Shown one piece after another: positions 43,397-51,827 of a stretch of 64,000 bases of DNA. How positions within the stretch are numbered: the stretch's first letter is position 1; each line of letters opens with the position of its first letter. The notes beneath the pieces are model-generated. The model was not told the origin of the DNA. It did not search any database and worked only from the letters and a program-made list of their open reading frames with translations. This stretch comes from Desulfonatronum thiosulfatophilum (lineage in GTDB: Bacteria; Desulfobacterota; Desulfovibrionia; Desulfovibrionales; Desulfonatronaceae), in contig NZ_FMXO01000016.1 in the NCBI RefSeq assembly GCF_900104215.1, positions 1 through 64,000 on the forward strand, read 5' to 3'. Position numbers and translations under genes: made by a program.

Positions 43397-46300
43397 GTCC
43401 TTCTCCCTCGATGAGTTTCGTTTGTTCCCCCTCGAGTCTTTTTCGCTCCGTAATCTCAAAGGCGCTTTGCAGTCGCACCATTCGACCGTCCACCCATTCA
43501 ATGGCCCTGTCAAAGCAGCTGTACCACTTGCCCGTTTTCATATTGTGATATTCCCAGACATGAATGCCGGTTGGATGTCCGTCGGCATCAAGGAGCTTTT
43601 CGTTGTTGCAAAAATCACATGGGCCCGACTGATCCTCTTGCAGGACGTTCCAGCAATTCATGCCCACGACATCCCCGAAATCTCCGCGCCCGTATTTGTT
43701 GATGAACAGAATTTCATGGGTTTGCATATCCGCGACATAAATCAGGGCATTGATGCTGTCCAAAACCGTCATCAACCGTTGATGCGCGGCCTGAGCCCGT
43801 TCTTCAGCCAGCTTGCGATCCGTGATGTCCGCAAAGATGCAGGCAAACTGATTTGGAGCAGGTCTGAAGGCCGAGACCAGGAAATGCTTGTCCAATTCCC
43901 TGGTGAAATTTTCAAATGTAATCGGCTCCCCCGTGATGGCGACATGTGCATAGGACTCGATCCAATGCTTTTCCGTATCCGGAAGTACATCAAGGACAGA
44001 CTTGCCGACAATCTGGTCGCTCTTGAATCCGGTCATCTTCTCAAAGGCGGGATTGACCGCAAGAAATCGATAATCAATGGGATTACCAAGTGAATCACAG
44101 ATGATCTCGTGCACCGCGAAGCCATTGAGCATCTTCTTGAACAACGTTTGATAATCCTGCTCTGCTTTACGCTTCTCCGTGATGTCTTCAAATGTTGCAT
44201 AGACTTGAAAAGGCGTTGTTTCGCCAGGCTGAAAAAGCGGAATCGCGGTAATGGCCAGCCAGATGTGCGTGTTCTTGCCCGGGTGAAACACGCCGCGGAT
44301 CACGGGCCCCAGCTTCTGCCCCGTGCGCAGGGCGATCATGGCCGGATGATCCGTCCCTGGGACCTCGGCACCGTCCTCGTGAATCATTTTCCAGCGCGGA
44401 TCCATGGATGTCTTGCCCAGCATCTGTTCCAGAGACAGGCCCAGAATCTGCTCGGCCGCGGGATTGGTTGAGATAATGGCGCCATCAGCGGAATGATAGA
44501 CCACTCCCTGGGACATGGTCTCAAAGAGCTGTCGATGCTTTGTTTCGCTGGCCCGCAGCGCGTCTTCCGCCTCCTTGATTTTGGTGATGTCCACAAACGA
44601 GACCAGGGTTCCGGAAAAAACCTTCGGCCCCACGGCATAGGGAATGACCCGCATCAGGTGCCACTGGCCATTCCCGGCTCGGACCTCCAGCTCCTCCAGG
44701 TTGCCGTGCCGATGCACCTCCTCGATGATCCGGATCGGATCGACATTCTCCAGGTTATGGGAAATGTGTGTTAAAGGACGTCCAACATCCCCATCCAAGA
44801 GCTTAAAAATCTCTGTTATTTTCGGAGAAAAGCGCCGAATCTCCATATTCTCGTCCAGCAGAAGCTGTCCGATCTGGCTGGCACTCAACAAATTGTCGAC
44901 ATCGTTATGCAGTTCGCTCAGTTCCATGATCTTGGACTGGTACTCGGAATTCACCGAGTACAGCTCTTCGTTGGTGGACTGCAGCTCTTCATTGGTGGAT
45001 TGCAATTCCTCATTACTGGCCAGCAGCTCTTCGTTGGTTGCCTGAAGTTCCTCATTGGCCGTCTCCAACTCCTCCACCGTGGCCTGCAGGTTTTCCCGAT
45101 TGAATTGCAGTTCCTGCTCCAGATCGTTGATGCGCTGCTCGGCCTCGTGAGAAAGATCATAGGTCTGTACGCTCTGCGTCGAATCAGAGGTCGCCGGCTT
45201 TCTGACCTCATTCAGAAAAACGGCCACCAGCGGCTCCTGTCCTTTCTTTTGCGGCAACGGCTTGATCCGCAAATCCACCATCTTGAAGCCATCCTGATGG
45301 CGCAGCCTGATGTTTGAAAAACGCAGCGACTCCTGTTTGCGAAAAACCTTTTGGATGCCCGTGGACAAGGGAATGGCCAGATCCTTGGCCGCCATCTTGG
45401 AAATATCCGTGGAGAGCTTGCCCGAAGGCAGTTTGAAGTAGCCTTCGGTATTGCCGATAATATGCAATACTTCCATCTGCTCATTTACAATCACGGCCAG
45501 GTGTATGAAATCTTCGCTCAACGCGTCGATGAAACGTTCCAGAACACGATCCTCGCCGCTCCGCGGATCCCGGCGAGCTCCGGTAAAAGGTCTTCCGGAT
45601 TCTCGATAATTAAGGTTCGGAACCTGCGGCAGTTCACTGGAATCCTTGCCGTGCTTGATTCGTCCCTTGGTACGATAAACTTTGCATTTGTGGTCCAGAT
45701 TTTCAAAATAATCGCCCATATCGCCGATCGTCTCGCTGGTGCCCAAAACCAATATCCCACGCAGGTTCAGAGAAAAATTGAAAAACTCAAAAACTTTGCG
45801 CTGCAAGACCGGTTGCAGATAAATAAGCAAGTTGCGGCAGGAGATCAGATCTATGTTTGTAAATGGTGGATCCTTGATCAGATTGTGTTGGGCAAAGACG
45901 ACCATTTCCCGAATGTTCCGTGAAATCTGATAGCTGTCCTTTTTTTTGTAGAAATACTTGGCCATCAGCTCTTCTGGAATATCCGCGGCAATGCTTTCCG
46001 GGTAGACGCCGTTTGCCGCGAATTGGACCGCGTTGCGATCTATGTCCGTGGCAAATATCTTCAGATCGCGGTTGATTCCGGATTCCAGCATGTATTCCTT
46101 GGCCAGAATGGCCATGGAATACGCCTCCTCTCCCGTGGAACACCCGGCAATCCAGAACCTGCTTTCGCGATTGGCGGCCCTGTCGAGGACGTCAGGCAAA
46201 CACTCTCGCCGAACATAGTCGAAAACTTCCCGGTCCCGAAAAAAACGGGTCACTCCGATTAAAAATTCCCGAAAAAGCGTGGCGGCCTCAGCAGGATAGT

Positions 46301-47138
46301 TTTGCATATAAGCCACATATTCCCGGATCTCATCGATCCGGTTGATGGACATGCGCCGTTCAATCCGCCGGGTTACCGTGCTGGGCTTGTAATACGTGAA
46401 ATCTACCTTGAACTTCTCACGCAAGATGGCAAAGATCCGCGTCAGGGCATCCTCATCGCTGATCACGGTTTCGGAACGTTCCGCTTTGATCACAAATGGA
46501 TGTTTGGCATAAGACAGTAATCGTTTGGGCATCTCGTCCGGCGGCAAAACAAAGTCCACCAGCCCGGTGGAAACAGCCGCTCTGGGCATGCTGTCAAACT
46601 TGGCCGAATCTTCACTTTGCACCATGACCATGCCGCCGAATTCTTTGATCACCCGGACTCCACGCATCCCGTCACTGCCTGATCCGGATAAAATTACGGC
46701 AACTGCCTTTTCCCCCTGATCCTCGGCCAGAGAGCGTAGAAAAATGTCGATAGGCAGGTTGATGATTCCTCGAACATGCTCCTGATCATTCAAGAGCAAC
46801 TTTCCGTGAAAAATGGTCAAATTTTTCTTGGGCGGGATCAAATAAATGTTATTGGGCAGGACCAACATCCCGTCCTCGGCGCGATTCACCTTCATCTCGG
46901 TTTTTTTGGAAAGGATTTCCACCATCAGACTCTTATAATCAGGCGAAAGGTGCTGGATGACCACAAAGGCCAGCCCGCTGTCCGAGGCCATGCCTGAAAA
47001 AAAAGACTCAATGGCTTCCAATCCGCCGGCAGATGCACCCACGGCAACGTACAGTGATGGCCTGGAGTGAGTTGAAGATGTAGCATCATTGAATGGCACA
47101 TCTTGTTTAAACATACTGGAGGAGGTTGATTTAGGCAT
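43386..47138 (-). CDS. CheB-CheR fusion protein with PAS domains
   Basis: A 1250-residue soluble signalling protein. Order: CheB methylesterase (VAVGASAGGLEA Ser, VVIQHLSPD His, ILSGSGSDGMRG Asp; residues ~28-210), CheR methyltransferase (FFRDREVFDYV, FWIAGCSTGEEAYSMAI; ~240-500), a ~90-residue coiled coil full of NEELQSTNEEL units, then four PAS-like segments (residues ~740-1240). It both adds and removes methyl groups on glutamates, probably of an MCP-like partner that is not encoded here. It is co-transcribed with the overlapping histidine kinase. Such CheBR-PAS-HK arrangements occur in non-motility signalling; target unknown. Confidence 0.9.
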   Translation of the reverse strand: MPKSTSSSMFKQDVPFNDATSSTHSRPSLYVAVGASAGGLEAIESFFSGMASDSGLAFVVIQHLSPDYKSLMVEILSKKTEMKVNRAEDGMLVLPNNIYLIPPKKNLTIFHGKLLLNDQEHVRGIINLPIDIFLRSLAEDQGEKAVAVILSGSGSDGMRGVRVIKEFGGMVMVQSEDSAKFDSMPRAAVSTGLVDFVLPPDEMPKRLLSYAKHPFVIKAERSETVISDEDALTRIFAILREKFKVDFTYYKPSTVTRRIERRMSINRIDEIREYVAYMQNYPAEAATLFREFLIGVTRFFRDREVFDYVRRECLPDVLDRAANRESRFWIAGCSTGEEAYSMAILAKEYMLESGINRDLKIFATDIDRNAVQFAANGVYPESIAADIPEELMAKYFYKKKDSYQISRNIREMVVFAQHNLIKDPPFTNIDLISCRNLLIYLQPVLQRKVFEFFNFSLNLRGILVLGTSETIGDMGDYFENLDHKCKVYRTKGRIKHGKDSSELPQVPNLNYRESGRPFTGARRDPRSGEDRVLERFIDALSEDFIHLAVIVNEQMEVLHIIGNTEGYFKLPSGKLSTDISKMAAKDLAIPLSTGIQKVFRKQESLRFSNIRLRHQDGFKMVDLRIKPLPQKKGQEPLVAVFLNEVRKPATSDSTQSVQTYDLSHEAEQRINDLEQELQFNRENLQATVEELETANEELQATNEELLASNEELQSTNEELQSTNEELYSVNSEYQSKIMELSELHNDVDNLLSASQIGQLLLDENMEIRRFSPKITEIFKLLDGDVGRPLTHISHNLENVDPIRIIEEVHRHGNLEELEVRAGNGQWHLMRVIPYAVGPKVFSGTLVSFVDITKIKEAEDALRASETKHRQLFETMSQGVVYHSADGAIISTNPAAEQILGLSLEQMLGKTSMDPRWKMIHEDGAEVPGTDHPAMIALRTGQKLGPVIRGVFHPGKNTHIWLAITAIPLFQPGETTPFQVYATFEDITEKRKAEQDYQTLFKKMLNGFAVHEIICDSLGNPIDYRFLAVNPAFEKMTGFKSDQIVGKSVLDVLPDTEKHWIESYAHVAITGEPITFENFTRELDKHFLVSAFRPAPNQFACIFADITDRKLAEERAQAAHQRLMTVLDSINALIYVADMQTHEILFINKYGRGDFGDVVGMNCWNVLQEDQSGPCDFCNNEKLLDADGHPTGIHVWEYHNMKTGKWYSCFDRAIEWVDGRMVRLQSAFEITERKRLEGEQTKLIEGEGHVG

Positions 47139-47227
47139 AACGGACCTTTCGCTGGAGGAAATTGATGTGTGACTTTTTAATAGGCAGGAACGTAGCTCTT
47201 CAACATTCTGATTCGTAGTATTTGAAT

Positions 47228-47400
47228 TTGCTGATTTTGCGGCTTCGCATACTTGTTGAGCCAGGACACGATGATTCCGCGCCTATATTGTGCTGAGAGG
47301 TTCAAGCATGTCGGAGACTGAACTCAGGATGTTGCAAAGCCGGAGAATGATTTGCAATGGACATTATCAATGGCAAACCGGAACAAAACGGGAAAGCAGC
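47228..47400. repeat. Palindromic repeat family 1, copy E (degenerate)
   Basis: Parts match copy B with many changes: TTGCTGATTTTGCGGCTTCG, TTGTTGAGCCAGGA, and later GATGTTGCAAAGCCGGAGAA. The outer arms are eroded. It lies in the 836-base spacer upstream of the CheBR start (47139-47974), which otherwise shows no gene. Confidence 0.5.
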
Positions 47401-47859
47401 GAGGAAAGCAATCCGGATCTAATACGAAGAGATTAAGGATACCTTGAACGATCCGCCGGGCACTGCTATCAATGGTAATGCTCCAAAATTACTTCAAAGG
47501 TCAAGTTGTTGGCATATGCAAACCATACCTTTTGTTAGCAGGCTCTGCGAATGGCTTGCTCTTGTCCTGGATTCAACCGGCAAAAAAAACACCTCGGCTT
47601 CGATATTCTGAAACCAACTCCATTTATTCCTGCCTTGCCCGGCAACCCTGAGGACTGAGTCTGCGGGGTATGTTCAGTATTTCCTGATTTTGCACTGCGC
47701 AGAATGCCTTGAATCCTTGGAATAGTTTTACTCGTGTGAATCAAGTCTGCATATTGAGAGAATCGGTAGTCAATAACATGGCAAATGCGGCATGATTTGG
47801 GCAGATCGCAGACCTAGCCATTCCCCTCGTGTGTCCTCATGAGCGCGCCGAAAGCAAAA

Positions 47860-47974
47860 AATCACAACTAATAAAAACTTCTAAAAATTTTATAAATATT
47901 TATAATACTATGAATTTTTAAGAATAGTGAGAGAAGTAGTTGAAGTTCTCCAAAGTTTACTATAATATAATGAC
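47860..47974. other. AT-rich region before the Rep gene
   Basis: About 115 bases with long A/T runs (TATAAATATTTATAATA, TTTACTATAATATAATG) just before the Rep ATG. This fits a promoter or origin-melting region; no repeated iterons were found. Confidence 0.45.
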
Positions 47975-48973
47975 ATGAATACGAACGATGATTTTGTTCT
48001 CGTAAAATCAAATGCTCTTAAAACCAACGCTCTTGTTGACGCCATGTCTGATCTGGGGCTTCAAGAATTGCGTTTTCTGGCTTTCGCGGCGTCACGATTG
48101 CCCCACGACCTCAAGGCCGAAAAAGGCAAGCCGTACGACATGGAGATTGATGTCCCGGCTCTTGTCGAAAACTTCGGAATAAACCCTCAAGATGCGTACC
48201 GGGAAATCAAGATCCTGGCAGACCGCCTTACTCGCAAAATCATCGAGTTTGATGACGAATCGGGCGCGGAAATCGCTGTCGGCCTGCTTTCAAACCGCAA
48301 ATATGACCACGGGAAGGGTCGTCTCTGGTTCCGTTTTGATGAGAATCTGCTGCCGCATTTGATGGGCCTTACCGAACGATTCACGAAGCACCGCATCAAG
48401 GACGTCTATCAGTTTCAAAAGCCCTCCACTTGGCGCGTCTATGAACTGCTGAGACAATACAAGGAGATCGGGAAGCAGGAATTCGAGATCGAGGAACTGC
48501 ACTGGAAACTCGGTTTGGCCGACAAATATCCTCGCTTGGTGGATTTGCGAAAATGGATCCTCGATCCCGCGATTTTGGAGATCAACGCCGCTTCGGACAT
48601 CCTGGTCGACTACTCGCAGAAGAAACGAGGCCGCCGGATCGTTGCTCTGATCTTCCACATCCTGGAGAACAAAGGTTCGGGCGCAACAACGCGAAAATCT
48701 CATGGAACATCCCGAAAGCCTTCAGTGTCCGCACAATCACCCCAGGACTCCGCGCTAGTTCGGATGTTACGCGAAGAATACCGAGTATCTCCAAAACAAT
48801 CGCGACAACTGGCGGAACTCGGATCTCACGACAACGGATTCATTCTCGATCTGCTCCCGAAATTGCGTTTGCGATGGGAGCAGGCAACGGAAAAGAAAAC
48901 CACTCTCGGCACGTATATTTCGAAAGCACTACGCGAGGAGTTATTGCACAAGAATTCATTGATTGGGAATTGA
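47975..48973 (+). CDS. Plasmid-type replication initiator, Rep_3 family
   Basis: A 332-residue protein. It starts VKSNALKTNALVDAMSDLG, then LQELRFLAFAASRL, SNRKYDHGKGRLWFRFDENL, PSTWRVYELLRQYKE and FEIEELHWKLG, the two winged-helix modules of Rep_3 (RepB/RepE/Initiator) proteins. These bind iterons to start plasmid replication. The last ~80 residues are basic and polar. On a chromosome-like contig with typA and gspF it suggests an integrated plasmid or a Rep gene domesticated by transfer. Partition genes, iterons or mobilisation genes are not visible nearby. Confidence 0.85.
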   Translation: MNTNDDFVLVKSNALKTNALVDAMSDLGLQELRFLAFAASRLPHDLKAEKGKPYDMEIDVPALVENFGINPQDAYREIKILADRLTRKIIEFDDESGAEIAVGLLSNRKYDHGKGRLWFRFDENLLPHLMGLTERFTKHRIKDVYQFQKPSTWRVYELLRQYKEIGKQEFEIEELHWKLGLADKYPRLVDLRKWILDPAILEINAASDILVDYSQKKRGRRIVALIFHILENKGSGATTRKSHGTSRKPSVSAQSPQDSALVRMLREEYRVSPKQSRQLAELGSHDNGFILDLLPKLRLRWEQATEKKTTLGTYISKALREELLHKNSLIGN

Positions 48974-49190
48974 TGCCTCAGCATTCGGCAAATCTTGGGA
49001 ACATTCAGATGCGTTCCCGCTGGCTAATAAAATTGCTGAAGATTGAAAGCGACACAGCTGGATATTTCGCTGTTATTATGAGGCGTGAACGCATCTAACT
49101 GAACGTACAACAACGTGATTTTTCGGGTAACAATCAGGTGATCATCTCCACGGTTGAAAGGTAAAAGACTTTTACAAAAGGGAGAGAGCA

Positions 49191-49457
49191 ATGACGGATC
49201 AGGAATACGTCCGGGCCGCAAAGACGAAAATGGAGCACAACCATTTTTGGAATGAAGATCTGGGAGATTCCGAGCAACAACCGGAATCGCAAGCCATCGA
49301 GGCAATTCGAGAGCATGCCCGGTCATTTGAAAAAATCAGAAAAAAATTTATTAAAGAATTAGCAAATAAAGATAAAATACGAAATCAATATCTGCGGTAC
49401 CTGTTACATTCCGCAAAAGAAACCGAGAAGTCATACCCGTCGCAAATGACCCGGTAA
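49191..49457 (+). CDS. Hypothetical protein next to rep
   Basis: An 88-residue, charged, helical protein starting TDQEYVRAAKTKMEHNHF, with a Lys/Glu-rich C-terminal half. GGGAGAGAGCA lies before the ATG. Codons are more A/T-rich than the chromosome genes, as for the adjacent rep, so they likely came together. No family recognised; perhaps a plasmid accessory or regulatory protein. Confidence 0.5.
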   Translation: MTDQEYVRAAKTKMEHNHFWNEDLGDSEQQPESQAIEAIREHARSFEKIRKKFIKELANKDKIRNQYLRYLLHSAKETEKSYPSQMTR

Positions 49458-49767
49458 CCGATTACCCACCTTATTTCGAACTCAATTCAAGGGCATGTTG
49501 TTATGACAAAATAAATGCCAACGCAGCATCATCAGCGATCGTATCATCTATTTCCTATTAACCACAGCGAATTATGTGCCGGGGCAACTTGTGCTTTTTT
49601 TCGCAAGAGACCGCGTCAACCTGCATGATCCGGGAAGGTATCGACAGTCCATCTTTGCGCTACAGCAGTTCCCGATTGCTTCCCTCATTCTGCAGACGCC
49701 TCTTCGAAGCGTCCGCCATCGTTCCCATGCAACGCCCACATCCTGGCTGCTCAAGTTTAACATCAAC

Positions 49768-49983
49768 GTAACTATTCAGCATAAAGTACCCAGGATTGGT
49801 CCGGCTTGCCTTGATTTGCGGTCTCGCATGTTTGACTGAGCCAGGATTCGTTCATCAAACATTGCCAAGCACTTGAAGCTCCAAATGCTGTTTATTCACG
49901 CAATGGTTTGATGCTACGAAACCGGCGAAGGAGTCTGCGAGGCCGCTAAATCAAGGAAAGCCGGACCTCAGCTGAGTAGTTGC
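49768..49983. repeat. Palindromic repeat family 1, copy C
   Basis: A 216-base unit from GTAACTATTCAGCA to GAGTAGTTGC. Outer arms GGTCCGGCTTGCCTTGATTT and AAATCAAGGAAAGCCGGACC pair. It is the best-conserved copy together with B. Its right end supplies the last codons and stop of the methyltransferase gene at 49968. Confidence 0.9.
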
Positions 49984-50603
49984 ACATCAACCGGCTTTTT
50001 CCGCTCCAAACACTCCCGGACTCCTGGCATGGATTTGGGCCAGGATACGAAAAGTCCCCGCTCCGTCAGCATACCAGGACGCTGCCGGCAATCCTCCCAC
50101 CACTCCCGATCCTTGTGCATTTTCAAGAGTTTCGCGGCCTGGTGAGCTCCCCAATGGTTTTTGTTCGTAATCGTGACATGGGTTTGGCTGTCGTGCATCA
50201 CGATAATCCCTGATCCGAGACAAAGCGCCGCCAGGGCATCAATCAACGCGGGGGCGCCATGATCCCCATCGATCAGAATCAGGTCAGGCGTCGGCAGATC
50301 CAGGTGCTGAATCGGCTCGGTATAGAGGCTCCAGCGCGTTTTCGGCATCTCGTTCAATATAGCGATCAACTGCCAACGCGGCTTGATTTCCACGACATGC
50401 AGATGAAAGCCGGCTCCATCCTTCTGGGACTGGATAAACGCCGCGGTGCTGGCGCCCCGGAAGCTGCCGATCTCCACAACGTTGAGCAACCCCGGCATCA
50501 TAGCCAGACCATAGAGAATCTGGATATGCGGAAAATCCATGTTCCAATGGATCTTTTCATCCGGTTCCATTACGAATTGATACGGGCCGAAATCAAAACC
50601 CAT
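49968..50603 (-). CDS. Methyltransferase-like protein (Methyltransf_24 type)
   Basis: About 211 residues starting GFDFGPYQFVMEPDEKIHW. The SAM-like signature is NVVEIGSFRGASTAAF, followed by LHVVEIKPRW, PDLILIDGDHGAPALIDAL and GIIVMHDS, typical of class I methyltransferases of the 'DGDH' (Methyltransf_24, CmcI/TylF-like) group. GAGAGGAG precedes the ATG at 50603. The final five residues (VQLLS) and stop are encoded by the end of repeat copy C, so the original 3' end has been replaced. Substrate unknown. Confidence 0.7.
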   Translation of the reverse strand: MGFDFGPYQFVMEPDEKIHWNMDFPHIQILYGLAMMPGLLNVVEIGSFRGASTAAFIQSQKDGAGFHLHVVEIKPRWQLIAILNEMPKTRWSLYTEPIQHLDLPTPDLILIDGDHGAPALIDALAALCLGSGIIVMHDSQTHVTITNKNHWGAHQAAKLLKMHKDREWWEDCRQRPGMLTERGLFVSWPKSMPGVRECLERKKPVDVQLLS

Positions 50604-51047
50604 GAACAATACAACTCCTCTCAACCGAACAACGGCATCAGTTTTCTACACCCTCTTCCGCTCGCAAACGGATGTCCTCCCGAATTTGACAAAACGGGCG
50701 GTTCAATATGGATGCCATGCAGGCAGCATCCGCAACGCGATAATTGAATGGAATCACGAAGAAACACGGGCAGATTTCTCCACAACAAGAATCATTTCTT
50801 AATAATTAAGAATTCTGGTCCAAGCCTGAACGGTTTTCGCAGGTTGTCGCCATGGCTTACAGTCGTTTCAATTACGGCATTCCAAGGCTTTCAGGCCTAT
50901 CAACACCTTCTCAAAGGAAGATGAACAACCGCTTCCGAACAATGGGGCCATTAAGATTTCCGGCATTACTTTTGGCACAAGACCGGCATGAACAAATTCT
51001 GGAACATTTTTTGATATTCGGACCCATCTCGTTCCTGGAGGGAAGCC
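50604..51047. other. Spacer between diverging genes
   Basis: About 440 bases between the methyltransferase start and the hydrolase start. Short open frames overlap each other without family marks. No repeat or terminator found; both promoters should lie here. Confidence 0.4.
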
Positions 51048-51827
51048 ATGAAAATTTTTGTTTGGACATTCCTGTTGTTCTTTCTTGCACTGCCCGCACA
51101 CGCCGAAGTGGTGGCAAAGACCGTGGAATATACCATCGACGGCGAACAATTCGAGGGCGTGATCATCTACACTGAAGCCGCGGATGCTCTCAAACCGGGC
51201 ATCCTCATGGTTCCGAACTGGATGGGGCCCACGGAGCAGTCGCGGGAAAAAGCCGCGCGGGTGGCCGGGGATTCGTATGTCGTGTTCATGATCGACATGT
51301 ACGGTACAGACATCCGACCACAGGACACCGGCCAGGCCAGAACCGCCGCCGCACGGATACGGGAGGACAGATCCCTCATGCGCCTGCGGGTCAATGCCGC
51401 TCTTGAGGTGTTCAAGGAGCAGGGCGACGTCGTACCTCTGGACACCTCCCGCATTGCCGCCATCGGGTTCTGCTTCGGAGGCGAGGTCGCTCTGGAGCTG
51501 GCGCGTAGCGGCACGGAGCTGAGCGGAGTGGTTTCCTTTCACGGCACTCTGGGCACAGCCGATCCGGCTGATGCCCAAAATATCAGGACAAAAATCCTGG
51601 CGCTGCACGGCGCGGACGATCCGCTGGTGCCCGACGACCAGGTTCAAGAATTCATCAATGAAATGCGTGAAGCCGATGTGGACTGGCAGATGATCCACTA
51701 CGGCGGAGCCGTGCATTCCTTCACCGATCCGTATGCTCAAATGCCCGGCACGGCCGAGTACCATCCGGTGGTGGCTCGGCGGGCATTTGCTGCCATGGAA
51801 ACATTTTTCAAGGAAATATTTCAATGA
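51048..51827 (+). CDS. Exported dienelactone hydrolase-family protein
   Basis: A 259-residue alpha/beta hydrolase. A signal peptide covers residues 1-19 (FVWTFLLFFLALPAHA). The nucleophile elbow is GFCFGG (Cys, as in dienelactone hydrolase), ALHGADDPLVPDDQV carries the Asp, and GAVHSFTDP the His. The stop overlaps the start of the FAD oxidase gene by four bases (ATGATG), so it heads a five-kb operon. The natural substrate is unknown; the fold also acts on esters and lactones of many kinds. Confidence 0.85.
   Translation: MKIFVWTFLLFFLALPAHAEVVAKTVEYTIDGEQFEGVIIYTEAADALKPGILMVPNWMGPTEQSREKAARVAGDSYVVFMIDMYGTDIRPQDTGQARTAAARIREDRSLMRLRVNAALEVFKEQGDVVPLDTSRIAAIGFCFGGEVALELARSGTELSGVVSFHGTLGTADPADAQNIRTKILALHGADDPLVPDDQVQEFINEMREADVDWQMIHYGGAVHSFTDPYAQMPGTAEYHPVVARRAFAAMETFFKEIFQ

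Noticed and set aside
47535..47744. 69-residue frame upstream of rep
   Set aside because: No ribosome site, no family mark, A/T-rich spacer; random open frame.
50852..51175. 107-residue frame overlapping the hydrolase start
   Set aside because: It overlaps a gene with a clear signal peptide and ribosome site; Arg/Thr-rich C-terminus indicates an out-of-frame reading.
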